Positions 42,517 to 49,921 of a stretch of DNA of 64,000 nt are shown piece by piece. A program made the position numbers and the translations under genes. The stretch is from NCBI GenBank assembly GCA_044433165.1, contig JAWXTX010000001.1:1-64000 (forward strand), given 5' to 3'. The notes beneath the pieces were generated by a model. The model searched no databases and had not been told where the DNA came from. It saw only the letters and a program-made list of their open reading frames with translations. Every line of letters starts with the position of its first letter. Within the stretch, counting starts at the first letter, position 1. This DNA is from Ferrimonas sp044433165 (lineage in GTDB: Bacteria; Pseudomonadota; Gammaproteobacteria; Enterobacterales; Shewanellaceae).

Positions 42517-43494
42517 TTATTGTGAATTACGTTGTTTTTTCGCCAATATCTCTTGGCTTAATTGCCAAACGGCCATGGCATAAAGTGGGCTGCGATTGTA
42601 GCGAGTAATGGTGTAAAAGTTAGGGTGAATAACGTAGTACTGCCATTGGTTTTCAGCCACTTCTAATTTCAATAACGACAATTGAGCACCGTTTTCATTG
42701 CTTAGCTGAACGCCAGCTTGGCGTAATTGTGCGGCACTGGTATCGAGTTTTTTGCCCGTCCACAGCAAGGCTTTTACGGCATCATCGTTGCTGACATTGA
42801 CCGCTTGTTCTACCGCCTTACCCGTTTGCCAATGATGCTTGGCAAAATAATTGGCAACTGAACCAATGGCGTCATCAGTATTGCTAAACAGATCGCGCTT
42901 GCCATCGCCGTCAAAGTCAACGGCATAGGCTTGGTAGCTTGATGGAATAAACTGGCCTAAGCCCATAGCACCGGCATATGAGCCGAGAGGCTGCGTTAAT
43001 GGCCAACCTTGCTCTTGTGACAATTCAATAAAATGGCCTAACTCTTTTCGGAAAAATGTGGCGCGACGTGGGTAATAAAAGCCCAGCGTATAAAGCGCAT
43101 CCAGCACTTTCCAGCTACCCATGTTACGGCCATACGAGGTTTCAACGCCGATAATGGCGGTGATCACTTCCATCGGCACCCCATATTGGGCACTGGCTTT
43201 GGCTAACGCGGATTCATTTTTTTCCAAAAAATCAACACCTTGATTGATGCGGGCGTCGGTTAAAAAGAGCTGTCGATATTGATACCAAGGCTTGGCTTCC
43301 CATGGACGGGTAATGGCCTCGATGATTTTTGGTTGTTTTTTGGCTTGTTCGAGCGCTTGCTGTAAAACCTGCGGATTGACGCCTTTGACCTGCCATTCCT
43401 CGATGAATGCTTGATGTTCACTTGGGCTGGCAGCATAGGTTGCCGCGCTAACGCTGAGTAGGGCAGAGCTGAGTAAAAGTGGTAAGGATTTCAT
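42517..43494 (-). CDS. mltB: Lytic murein transglycosylase B
   Basis: 325 residues. The catalytic Glu118 lies in AIIGVETSYGRNMG, followed by VLDALYTLGFYYPRR and GAMGLGQFIPSSYQAYAVDFDGDG, all hallmark MltB blocks. The signal peptide ends near TYAAS with no lipobox Cys, so this form is probably a soluble periplasmic enzyme rather than the lipoprotein known in E. coli. It cleaves glycan strands to 1,6-anhydro ends. It is 7 bp after rodA in the elongation operon. Confidence 0.96.
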   Translation of the reverse strand: MKSLPLLLSSALLSVSAATYAASPSEHQAFIEEWQVKGVNPQVLQQALEQAKKQPKIIEAITRPWEAKPWYQYRQLFLTDARINQGVDFLEKNESALAKASAQYGVPMEVITAIIGVETSYGRNMGSWKVLDALYTLGFYYPRRATFFRKELGHFIELSQEQGWPLTQPLGSYAGAMGLGQFIPSSYQAYAVDFDGDGKRDLFSNTDDAIGSVANYFAKHHWQTGKAVEQAVNVSNDDAVKALLWTGKKLDTSAAQLRQAGVQLSNENGAQLSLLKLEVAENQWQYYVIHPNFYTITRYNRSPLYAMAVWQLSQEILAKKQRNSQ

Positions 43495-43501
43495 AATAAC
43501 C

Positions 43502-44611
43502 TTAACGAATAATAAAACGTCGATGGGTGTGGATCCCCATTAAAACGCCAAAACCGGCCATCAATGTGAGCATTGATGTTCCGCCATAAGAAACCAATGG
43601 TAGTGGCACACCAACCACAGGCAGTAAGCCTGAGACCATGCCAATATTCACCAGTAAATAAACAAAAAAAGTGAGCGTAATGGAGCCTGCGAGTAAGCGC
43701 CCAAAAGCCGTTTGTGCTTGGCTTGCGATAAGCAAACCACGAGCAATAATAAACAGATACAACAGCAGTAGAAGCACAACGCCAATAAAGCCAAATTCCT
43801 CGCCAAGTACCGCAAAAATAAAATCGGTATGGCGCTCTGGTAAAAAGTCCAATTGGGATTGGGTACCGCCCAACCAGCCTTTGCCATCAATTCCGCCTGA
43901 TCCTATCGCAATTTTAGACTGAATGATGTGATAGCCAGAGCCCAGAGGATCTTTTTCAGGATCTAATAATGTCATCACTCGAGTGCGTTGATAATCCTTC
44001 ATTAGGTAAAACCACATTACCGGAATGAACGCCAGCACCGCCATCAGGCACAGGCCAATAAGGGTCCAACTCATGCCAGATAAAAACAGCACGAAGATCC
44101 CCGAAGCGGCCACTAAAATGGAGGTGCCAAGATCCGGCTGTGAGGCAATTAATAATGTCGGGATCAACAAAATGGTTGCCCCACCTAACAGATGGCGTTT
44201 TTTGGGTGGTAGCGGAAATTGGCTGATGTACCAAGCCATCATAATCGGGAACGCCAACTTCATGATTTCGGATGGCTGAAACTCCATAATGCCAAGGTTC
44301 AACCAACGTTGAGCGCCTTTATTCGTTACGCCCACAAACTTAACGGCAATCAGTAAGGCGACCCCGACAAAAAAGATGGGCAGCGCCCAACGCTGAAGGA
44401 GATCGGGATTGATTTGAGCGACCAGCACCATGACGCCGACACCTAGGGCAATACGAATAACCTGTCGTTCCAGCATGGCCATGCTTTCTCCACTGGCGCT
44501 GTAAAGCACCAGCAGGCCATACGCCATCAGCAGAAGGATCCCAGCCAGTAACGGCATATCAATATGCAGTTTGTGGCTAAGCGATTTGGTTTGTGCGCCA
44601 GCCACGTTCAT
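43502..44611 (-). CDS. rodA: Peptidoglycan glycosyltransferase RodA (SEDS family)
   Basis: 369 residues with ten transmembrane helices. SEDS landmarks are FQPSEIMKLAFPIMMAWY, LIASQPDLGTSILV (with the functional Asp in the following loop region), GGTQSQLDFLPERHTDFIFAVLGEEFGF, and GVPLPLVSYGGTSMLT. RodA polymerises glycan strands together with PBP2 during cell elongation in rods. Its start overlaps the mrdA stop by 4 bases (ATGA), so the partners are translationally coupled. Confidence 0.97.
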   Translation of the reverse strand: MNVAGAQTKSLSHKLHIDMPLLAGILLLMAYGLLVLYSASGESMAMLERQVIRIALGVGVMVLVAQINPDLLQRWALPIFFVGVALLIAVKFVGVTNKGAQRWLNLGIMEFQPSEIMKLAFPIMMAWYISQFPLPPKKRHLLGGATILLIPTLLIASQPDLGTSILVAASGIFVLFLSGMSWTLIGLCLMAVLAFIPVMWFYLMKDYQRTRVMTLLDPEKDPLGSGYHIIQSKIAIGSGGIDGKGWLGGTQSQLDFLPERHTDFIFAVLGEEFGFIGVVLLLLLYLFIIARGLLIASQAQTAFGRLLAGSITLTFFVYLLVNIGMVSGLLPVVGVPLPLVSYGGTSMLTLMAGFGVLMGIHTHRRFIIR

Positions 44612-46479
44612 GCTTCTGGTTCCTTGGGTAATAAATAGTGATCAAAAAGCGCGCGGGCAACGGGGCCGGCATTCGCACCACCCCAACCGGCATTTTCTAG
44701 CACAATGGCGATTACAATCTGTGGGTTTTCATAAGGGGCATAACCCACAAACAGAGCGTTATCACGCAGGTGCTCGGCGACGTTCTCTTCATCGTATTCT
44801 TCATCTTGCGCTACACCGGCTACTTGCCCCGTACCGGTTTTGATGGCGGATTTATATGGCGCACTATTAAACAAACGATAGCCGCTGCCATCTAAGGTGT
44901 GGGCGGTTTTATACATCGCTTTGTGGATCACCGGCCAATGATCTGGCTGTTGTAATTGCACCGGCTCTAACATGGGCCAACTGACGGCTTCTTGCTGGCC
45001 ATCTTGGCCCACGGCTTTGAGCAAATGGGGGGTATAGCGGCGGCCATTATTGGCCAAAATGGCGGTGGAGTTCGCCAACTGTAATGGGGTAGCAGTCCAA
45101 TAGCCTTGGCCAATACCGACCGAAATGGTATCGCCAATGTACCACGGCTCTTTATAGCGATTTTGCTTCCAGTCGCGGGTTGGCATATTGCCAGCCGCCT
45201 CTTCATGCAGATCGATGCCGGAGCGCTGGCCAAAACCAAATTGGCTCATAAATTCACTGATATTATTAATGCCAGTGTTATAGGCCAATTCATAAAAATA
45301 GATGTCGCAGGAGGAGGCAATAGCCAGATCCAAATCAACCCAACCGTGACCCCAGCGTTTCCAATCTCGGAAGCGGCGAGGCACCCCAGGAATTTGCCAC
45401 CAGCCGGGATCCCAGACTTTGGTTTGCTCCGTCACAATCTCTTTTTCTAAACCCAGCAGCGCCAACAGCGGCTTAATGGTGGAAGCCGGCGCGTATTGGC
45501 CTTGGGTTGCACGGTTAATTAAAGGGCGGTTGCGATCGTTTAATAAAGCGCTGTATTGGGCTTGAGATATGCCACTGACAAACTGGTTAGGATCGTAACT
45601 TGGGCTTGAAACCATGGCTAAAATGCCACCGTCATTGGGATCAATGGCGACCACCGCGCCTCGGCGTCCAGCCAATAACTCTTCCGCTTTGAGCTGCAGC
45701 GGTAAGTCCAGTGACAAATATAAGTCTTGGCCGCTAACGGGGGTTTTGCCATTAATGGTACGTACAATGCGGCCTTGATTGTTTACCTCCACCTCTTGCA
45801 TACCGGGTTCACCGTGTAAGAGGCTTTCGTAATAACGTTCAATGCCTTGCTTACCAATAGTACGGCTGGCTGCGTAACGCGAGCTTTGCTCTTGGGCTTC
45901 TAAGCGTTCTAAGTCGCTGCTGTTGATGCGTGCAACATAGCCCAATAAATGGGTTAAGGTCGTGCTTTGTGGATAACTGCGTTTTAATCCTGCTTGCACA
46001 CTAAAACCTGGGAAACGGTGGCTATTAACAGAAAATTCCGCCACTTCGTGTTCGCTGAGTTGATCCATTAAGCTGATGGGTTTAAAGCGCCGCTGGCCAC
46101 GCAAACGTTGGCGAAAATCGGCAATCTCTTCATCGCTGAGGGGCAAAACGGTCTGGATTGCTTGTAATTGCAGATCCATGTTGTGCACTTGCTCTGGGAT
46201 CACTTCGAGCGAGAACACCGGTTGATTATCGGCCAACAAGGTGCCATTACGGTCATAGATTAAGCCCCGATTTGGGGCAATAGGAATGAGCCGAATTCGA
46301 TTATCGTTAGAACGGGTTTGGTAGGCGTGGTGCTTGGAAACCTGCAGATGATACATGTTCACCAGCAACCCGCAGATGCACAACACTACGATAACAAAGG
46401 CGATACTGGCGCGGCGATAAAACAATGCCGTTTCAGCGGCATGGTCTCGGATGGCTGCGGGTTGCTTATGACGTCTCAT
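44608..46479 (-). CDS. mrdA: Penicillin-binding protein 2
   Basis: 623 residues: a short cytoplasmic start, one transmembrane helix (about 25-45), the PBP dimerisation region with APNRGLIYDRNGTLLADN, and the transpeptidase domain. Active-site motifs are S333-T-I-K336 in APASTIKPLLA, SSCDIYFYELA (S-x-N equivalent S-C-D as in PBP2) and IKTGTGQVAG. It cross-links lateral wall peptidoglycan with RodA. The start overlaps the rlmH stop by 4 bases. Confidence 0.97.
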   Translation of the reverse strand: MRRHKQPAAIRDHAAETALFYRRASIAFVIVVLCICGLLVNMYHLQVSKHHAYQTRSNDNRIRLIPIAPNRGLIYDRNGTLLADNQPVFSLEVIPEQVHNMDLQLQAIQTVLPLSDEEIADFRQRLRGQRRFKPISLMDQLSEHEVAEFSVNSHRFPGFSVQAGLKRSYPQSTTLTHLLGYVARINSSDLERLEAQEQSSRYAASRTIGKQGIERYYESLLHGEPGMQEVEVNNQGRIVRTINGKTPVSGQDLYLSLDLPLQLKAEELLAGRRGAVVAIDPNDGGILAMVSSPSYDPNQFVSGISQAQYSALLNDRNRPLINRATQGQYAPASTIKPLLALLGLEKEIVTEQTKVWDPGWWQIPGVPRRFRDWKRWGHGWVDLDLAIASSCDIYFYELAYNTGINNISEFMSQFGFGQRSGIDLHEEAAGNMPTRDWKQNRYKEPWYIGDTISVGIGQGYWTATPLQLANSTAILANNGRRYTPHLLKAVGQDGQQEAVSWPMLEPVQLQQPDHWPVIHKAMYKTAHTLDGSGYRLFNSAPYKSAIKTGTGQVAGVAQDEEYDEENVAEHLRDNALFVGYAPYENPQIVIAIVLENAGWGGANAGPVARALFDHYLLPKEPEA

Positions 46480-46943
46480 TCGCGATGATAAGGGTGATTA
46501 TTGTTGACGCTCCAAGCCCGATATAGGCTTTCGGCCATAATGATCCGGACCATCGGATGGGGCAGGGTCAGATTCGATAACGACCAGCTTTGATCTGCCG
46601 CTTGTTTGGCTGCCGGTGACAACCCTTCAGGGCCGCCAATGAGGATCGCTACGTCACGACCATCTAATTGCCAGCGCGTTAATTGTTGCGCCAATTGTGG
46701 GGTATCCCAAGGCTTCCCCGGAATATCGAGCGTAACAATATGGCAGCCTTGAGCAGCCGCTAACATGGCATCGCCTTCTTTATCTAGAATGCGTGCAATA
46801 TCGGCATTTTTGCCACGTTTGCCAGCAGGGATCTCAATCAGTTCTAGACTCAGATCCCGCGGAAAGCGGCGTTGATACTCAGTAAAACCCTCAGTAACCC
46901 ATTTGGGCATTTTGGTACCGACGGCAATAAGTTTCAGCTTCAT
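46476..46943 (-). CDS. rlmH: 23S rRNA (pseudouridine1915-N3)-methyltransferase
   Basis: 155 residues, exactly the usual SPOUT-fold RlmH: MKLKLIAVGTKMPKWVTEGF, KRGKNADIARILDKEGDAML, DIPGKPWDTPQLA, and the knotted SAM site FLIGGPEG-type sequence AILIGGPEGLSPA with SLSNLTLPHPMVRIIMAE. It methylates pseudouridine 1915 of the ribosomal large subunit. It sits between rsfS (9 bp upstream) and mrdA (4-bp overlap). Confidence 0.97.
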   Translation of the reverse strand: MKLKLIAVGTKMPKWVTEGFTEYQRRFPRDLSLELIEIPAGKRGKNADIARILDKEGDAMLAAAQGCHIVTLDIPGKPWDTPQLAQQLTRWQLDGRDVAILIGGPEGLSPAAKQAADQSWSLSNLTLPHPMVRIIMAESLYRAWSVNNNHPYHRE

Positions 46944-46952
46944 GGCTTAGGA

Positions 46953-47285
46953 TCAGTTCCCAGGCTTGGCGCCCCAGAGTTTTTCTAATTGGTACAGATC
47001 ACGCGTTTGCTGCTGCATAACGTGTACCACGACGGAGGACAGATCCACTAAGGCCCATTCCCCTTCATCAGTACCTTCAAGGCCTAATGGGGCCCAATCG
47101 GCGCGTTTGGCTTCGACTCCGATGTGCTCTGCAATGGCACGAACGTGTGTTTTCGATGTGCCGGTACAGACGATCATAAAATCGGTGATGTCGGAGCGAT
47201 CGCTCACGTCGATAATGACGATGTCACGCCCTTTCAGATCTTCAATTTTATCAACAACAAAATCTTTTAATTCGGTAGGTTGCAC
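46953..47285 (-). CDS. rsfS: Ribosome silencing factor RsfS
   Basis: 110 residues of the RsfS/Iojap family: LKDFVVDKIEDLKGRDIVIIDV, ITDFMIVCTGTSKTHVRAIAEH, GEWALVDLSSVVVHVMQQ. RsfS binds uL14 and blocks subunit joining when nutrients are low. It follows nadD by 76 bp, with a strong hairpin at the nadD stop, and precedes rlmH. Confidence 0.97.
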   Translation of the reverse strand: MQPTELKDFVVDKIEDLKGRDIVIIDVSDRSDITDFMIVCTGTSKTHVRAIAEHIGVEAKRADWAPLGLEGTDEGEWALVDLSSVVVHVMQQQTRDLYQLEKLWGAKPGN

Positions 47286-47334
47286 CGGATAAACCTCAAT
47301 AAATAAAAAACAAGCGGCGAATTATAGCGTTTTC

Positions 47335-47363
47335 AACGGTCGGCTACCATGCCGCCGACCGTT
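47335..47363 (-). other. 10-bp hairpin at the nadD stop codon
   Basis: AACGGTCGGC (47335-47344) pairs perfectly with GCCGACCGTT (47354-47363) around a 9-nt loop. The right arm includes two bases of the nadD stop codon. On the minus strand the stem is followed by GAAAACGC, not a T-run, so it is not a standard terminator. It may be an mRNA processing or stability element between nadD and rsfS. Confidence 0.5.
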
Positions 47364-48048
47364 AGTTGCGGTGGGAATTGCGGCAAAATGGCTTTGTGGG
47401 GGTGTCCGTTTTCGCGTCGTAAAGGCGCTGCTCGCAAATATAAGCCGCTACTGGGGGCGGTAAGTCCATTAAGCGGGAGTGGTCTGGTTGCTGCAGTTGT
47501 TGCCGAAGCGTGCTGGAAGCCACGTCGAATAAAGGGGCATCCACCAAGAATATTGCGCCATGGGGCTGCTGTTGTAATTGTGCTGCGCAGGTGATCTGAT
47601 GGCGCGCTAATAAATCGCTTACCGCTCCATCATTGGGCAGTGTGTAGCCTGGCCGTGGGCACACCAAAAGGTGGCATAACGCTAAAATTTGCTGAGGTTG
47701 ATGCCACTGGGGAAAGCTAAGGAGCGAGTCCATGCCAATAATAAAATAGAGTTGGCGCTGGGGCTGCTCAGCGCGCATTTCCGCTAAGGTATCGACGGTA
47801 TAAGAGTGGCCTGCCCGCGCTAATTCACGGCCGTCTACAGACAACTGAGGGTAGGGGGCACAGGCCAATTCCACCATGGCCAATCGCTGTTGAGGGCTTA
47901 CGCCTGGGGTGGCTTTGTGCGGGGGCAGTGCATTCGGCAGCAGCGCGACTTGGTCGAGCTGCATCTGTTTGGCGACGGCAAGCGCGCATTGCAAATGCCC
48001 GTTGTGAATGGGATCGAACGTGCCGCCTAATAATCCTAACCGCTGCAT
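47362..48048 (-). CDS. nadD: Nicotinate-nucleotide adenylyltransferase
   Basis: 228 residues. The nucleotidyltransferase start is LGLLGGTFDPIHNGHLQCAL with the T/H-x-G-H motif, and the C-terminal S-S-T-x-x-R-like motif is DVASSTLRQQL. The enzyme converts nicotinate mononucleotide and ATP to deamido-NAD in NAD synthesis. It follows holA by 20 bp in the same order as E. coli; cobC is absent. Confidence 0.97.
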   Translation of the reverse strand: MQRLGLLGGTFDPIHNGHLQCALAVAKQMQLDQVALLPNALPPHKATPGVSPQQRLAMVELACAPYPQLSVDGRELARAGHSYTVDTLAEMRAEQPQRQLYFIIGMDSLLSFPQWHQPQQILALCHLLVCPRPGYTLPNDGAVSDLLARHQITCAAQLQQQPHGAIFLVDAPLFDVASSTLRQQLQQPDHSRLMDLPPPVAAYICEQRLYDAKTDTPTKPFCRNSHRN

Positions 48049-48068
48049 GTCGGCGCTCCTTGGTGTTC

Positions 48069-49115
48069 CTAGTCGAAGAGGCTCTGTGGCATGGGTTGAT
48101 ATTGGCCATTAAAACGGGCGCATAAATCCGCCAACCGCAGCCACGCTTCCTGAGACGTGGCGCCATCGAGTTTTAAGGCTTGTTCAAATTGGCCAACCAT
48201 GGCGAACGCGCCCGCAACTTGAGTGAGCGATAATCGATTCAATGCACCTTGGTAAAGCGGTGCTTTAGCTGGCCACACTTTTTCAGCCTTTAGCGACTCT
48301 GCGGCGCTGCGGCCTTGTTGCAGATGTTCATGTAAGCGACACAGCAGTTGCAATTCACGGCCAATGGCCCACGCCATTAGGGTGGGCGCGGTGTCTTCTA
48401 ATTGCAGTTGGTTGAGCATCTTGATGGCGACAGCGTCTTGCCCTGCCAGTAAGGCGTCGGTCAGTTGATAAACGCTGTAGCGGCTTTGATCTGCCAGCAG
48501 CTGTGTGAGCTCATCCAAGGTTAATGGCTGCTCTGCGCTGAGTAACCCCAATTGCGCCATGGTTTGATCCGCCGCCAGCAAATTGCCTTCAAACATGCGG
48601 CCAAGTAGCTCAAATCCCGCGCTGGGTAATTGCAATTGGTGGTGTTGGGCGCGCTCTTTTAGCCAGCGCTGGTAATGTACCCCTTCAGGGGTTAATGCTT
48701 GCACATATAACCCTACCTTTTCTAAGGCTTTAAGCCATTTGCTGTTGCTGTGTTCTCGTCCGGGTTTGGGGCCATGCAGCAGGAAATAGGTGTCTTGTTG
48801 TTGACTTAATTGCTCGGCGATCGTCACTAAGGCCGCCGCACCTTCGGTGCCCGGCTTTAAACTTGGTAATTCCAATTCAATTAAACGGCGGCTGGCAAAC
48901 AGCGAGAGCGATTGCGCCTCTTGCAGCAATTGGGACCAATCAAACGGCGAGGTTTGCACTAACGACAAACGCTCTTCCACGCCCTCTTTTTGCATTAATT
49001 GCTGACGTACCTGTTCGCGGCAGCTTTCGCGGATGAGCACATCATCCCCAAAAACCAGCACAATGGTGGGTAACTTGGGCAGGAATTGAGCCAGTTTGCT
49101 CGCATAAATCTTCAT
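48069..49115 (-). CDS. holA: DNA polymerase III delta subunit
   Basis: 348 residues (E. coli 343). The N-terminal AAA+-like domain has PTIVLVFGDDVLIRESCREQVR and SLFASRRLIELELPS; the middle has ADQTMAQLGLL and YSVYQLTDALLAGQD. Delta opens the beta sliding clamp within the clamp loader. It is separated from lptE by an unusually long spacer of 127 bp that is highly structured. Confidence 0.96.
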   Translation of the reverse strand: MKIYASKLAQFLPKLPTIVLVFGDDVLIRESCREQVRQQLMQKEGVEERLSLVQTSPFDWSQLLQEAQSLSLFASRRLIELELPSLKPGTEGAAALVTIAEQLSQQQDTYFLLHGPKPGREHSNSKWLKALEKVGLYVQALTPEGVHYQRWLKERAQHHQLQLPSAGFELLGRMFEGNLLAADQTMAQLGLLSAEQPLTLDELTQLLADQSRYSVYQLTDALLAGQDAVAIKMLNQLQLEDTAPTLMAWAIGRELQLLCRLHEHLQQGRSAAESLKAEKVWPAKAPLYQGALNRLSLTQVAGAFAMVGQFEQALKLDGATSQEAWLRLADLCARFNGQYQPMPQSLFD

Positions 49116-49242
49116 GGGTACTCAGCTTCTGATACGCAGGCGGTCAGCGTTTGGCTGGCGCCGTAGTGCCGCTTTTCTTTGCTGCCATAAGCCCGATGAA
49201 CAGCCATAAAAACGATGATAACGGGCTTGCCAGCAAAGGGGG
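49116..49242 (-). other. Structured lptE-holA spacer with pseudoknot potential
   Basis: On the minus-strand transcript four arms occur in the order a-b-a'-b'. Arm a is CAGCCATAA at the lptE stop, pairing with TTATGGCTG; arm b is CTTTGCTG-AGCCCG, pairing with CGGGCT-CAGCAAAG (plus-strand arms 49177-49184/49231-49238 and 49190-49195/49222-49227). The interlaced order permits an H-type pseudoknot or two mutually exclusive hairpins. No T-run follows, so it is not an intrinsic terminator. In E. coli lptE and holA are essentially contiguous, so this spacer is extra. Confidence 0.5.
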
Positions 49243-49782
49243 TTATGGCTGTGAATTTAACCGGTAGCTGGCTTCTACGGCTTCATTGGTGATTTGGATG
49301 GTCGCCAGATGGCGTAAAATCCGCTCAGAGGCGCTGCGGCGCATCCCTTTTAAGAGATCTTCGAGCTCCCGATTTTTGGCCAAGGCCGTGCGGGGATCAT
49401 CCAAATAGCTGCGGCGTACTTCAATGGCAAAAGGCTGTGCCTCTTGCGTTGGCACCTTCACGTAAAAGGCAACAGAATAGATAAGCTCATATTCGGCTAC
49501 TTGGCCTGAAGGGAACAGCGATAGGGTGCTGCGCTCTAAGCGGTCGTCATAGAGCCAGATTAAAGGCGTTTGTTCATCTGCCACTACTTGAACGTTATGC
49601 AAGCGTAGGTTTTCTTGTAACAGCCGGTGCAATTCACCATATTGGTCATTACTTTGCAGTTGCACGTGCTTGAGTAATTCTGGGTATTGGTATTGCCCCT
49701 GTAAGCGAAAACCACAACCGCTCAGCAAGCTTGAGCTTAGTGCGATTATGGCAATCAATAGGGCGCTCAGAAGGCGTGTCAT
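49243..49782 (-). CDS. lptE: LPS-assembly lipoprotein LptE
   Basis: 179 residues. Signal peptide with lipobox LLSGC (Cys22) followed by GFRLQGQYQYPE, the standard LptE opening. The beta-strand-rich body has LLQENLRLHNVQVV and VAEYELIYSVAFYV. LptE plugs the LptD barrel and helps insert lipopolysaccharide into the outer leaflet. The gene follows leuS by 139 bp, as in E. coli. Confidence 0.95.
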   Translation of the reverse strand: MTRLLSALLIAIIALSSSLLSGCGFRLQGQYQYPELLKHVQLQSNDQYGELHRLLQENLRLHNVQVVADEQTPLIWLYDDRLERSTLSLFPSGQVAEYELIYSVAFYVKVPTQEAQPFAIEVRRSYLDDPRTALAKNRELEDLLKGMRRSASERILRHLATIQITNEAVEASYRLNSQP

Positions 49783-49921
49783 TCCCTGCCTCTCCTGCAG
49801 TTATCAAAGGGTGTTCGGTTCAAACGATGGTTTTGAGGGCGGTGGCCCCCTCTCAAAACTATCGGCTGAAATGGGCTTGAAAGTGCGCTCAACGAGGTGG
49901 TCGTTGAGCGCATAAGTTCGA

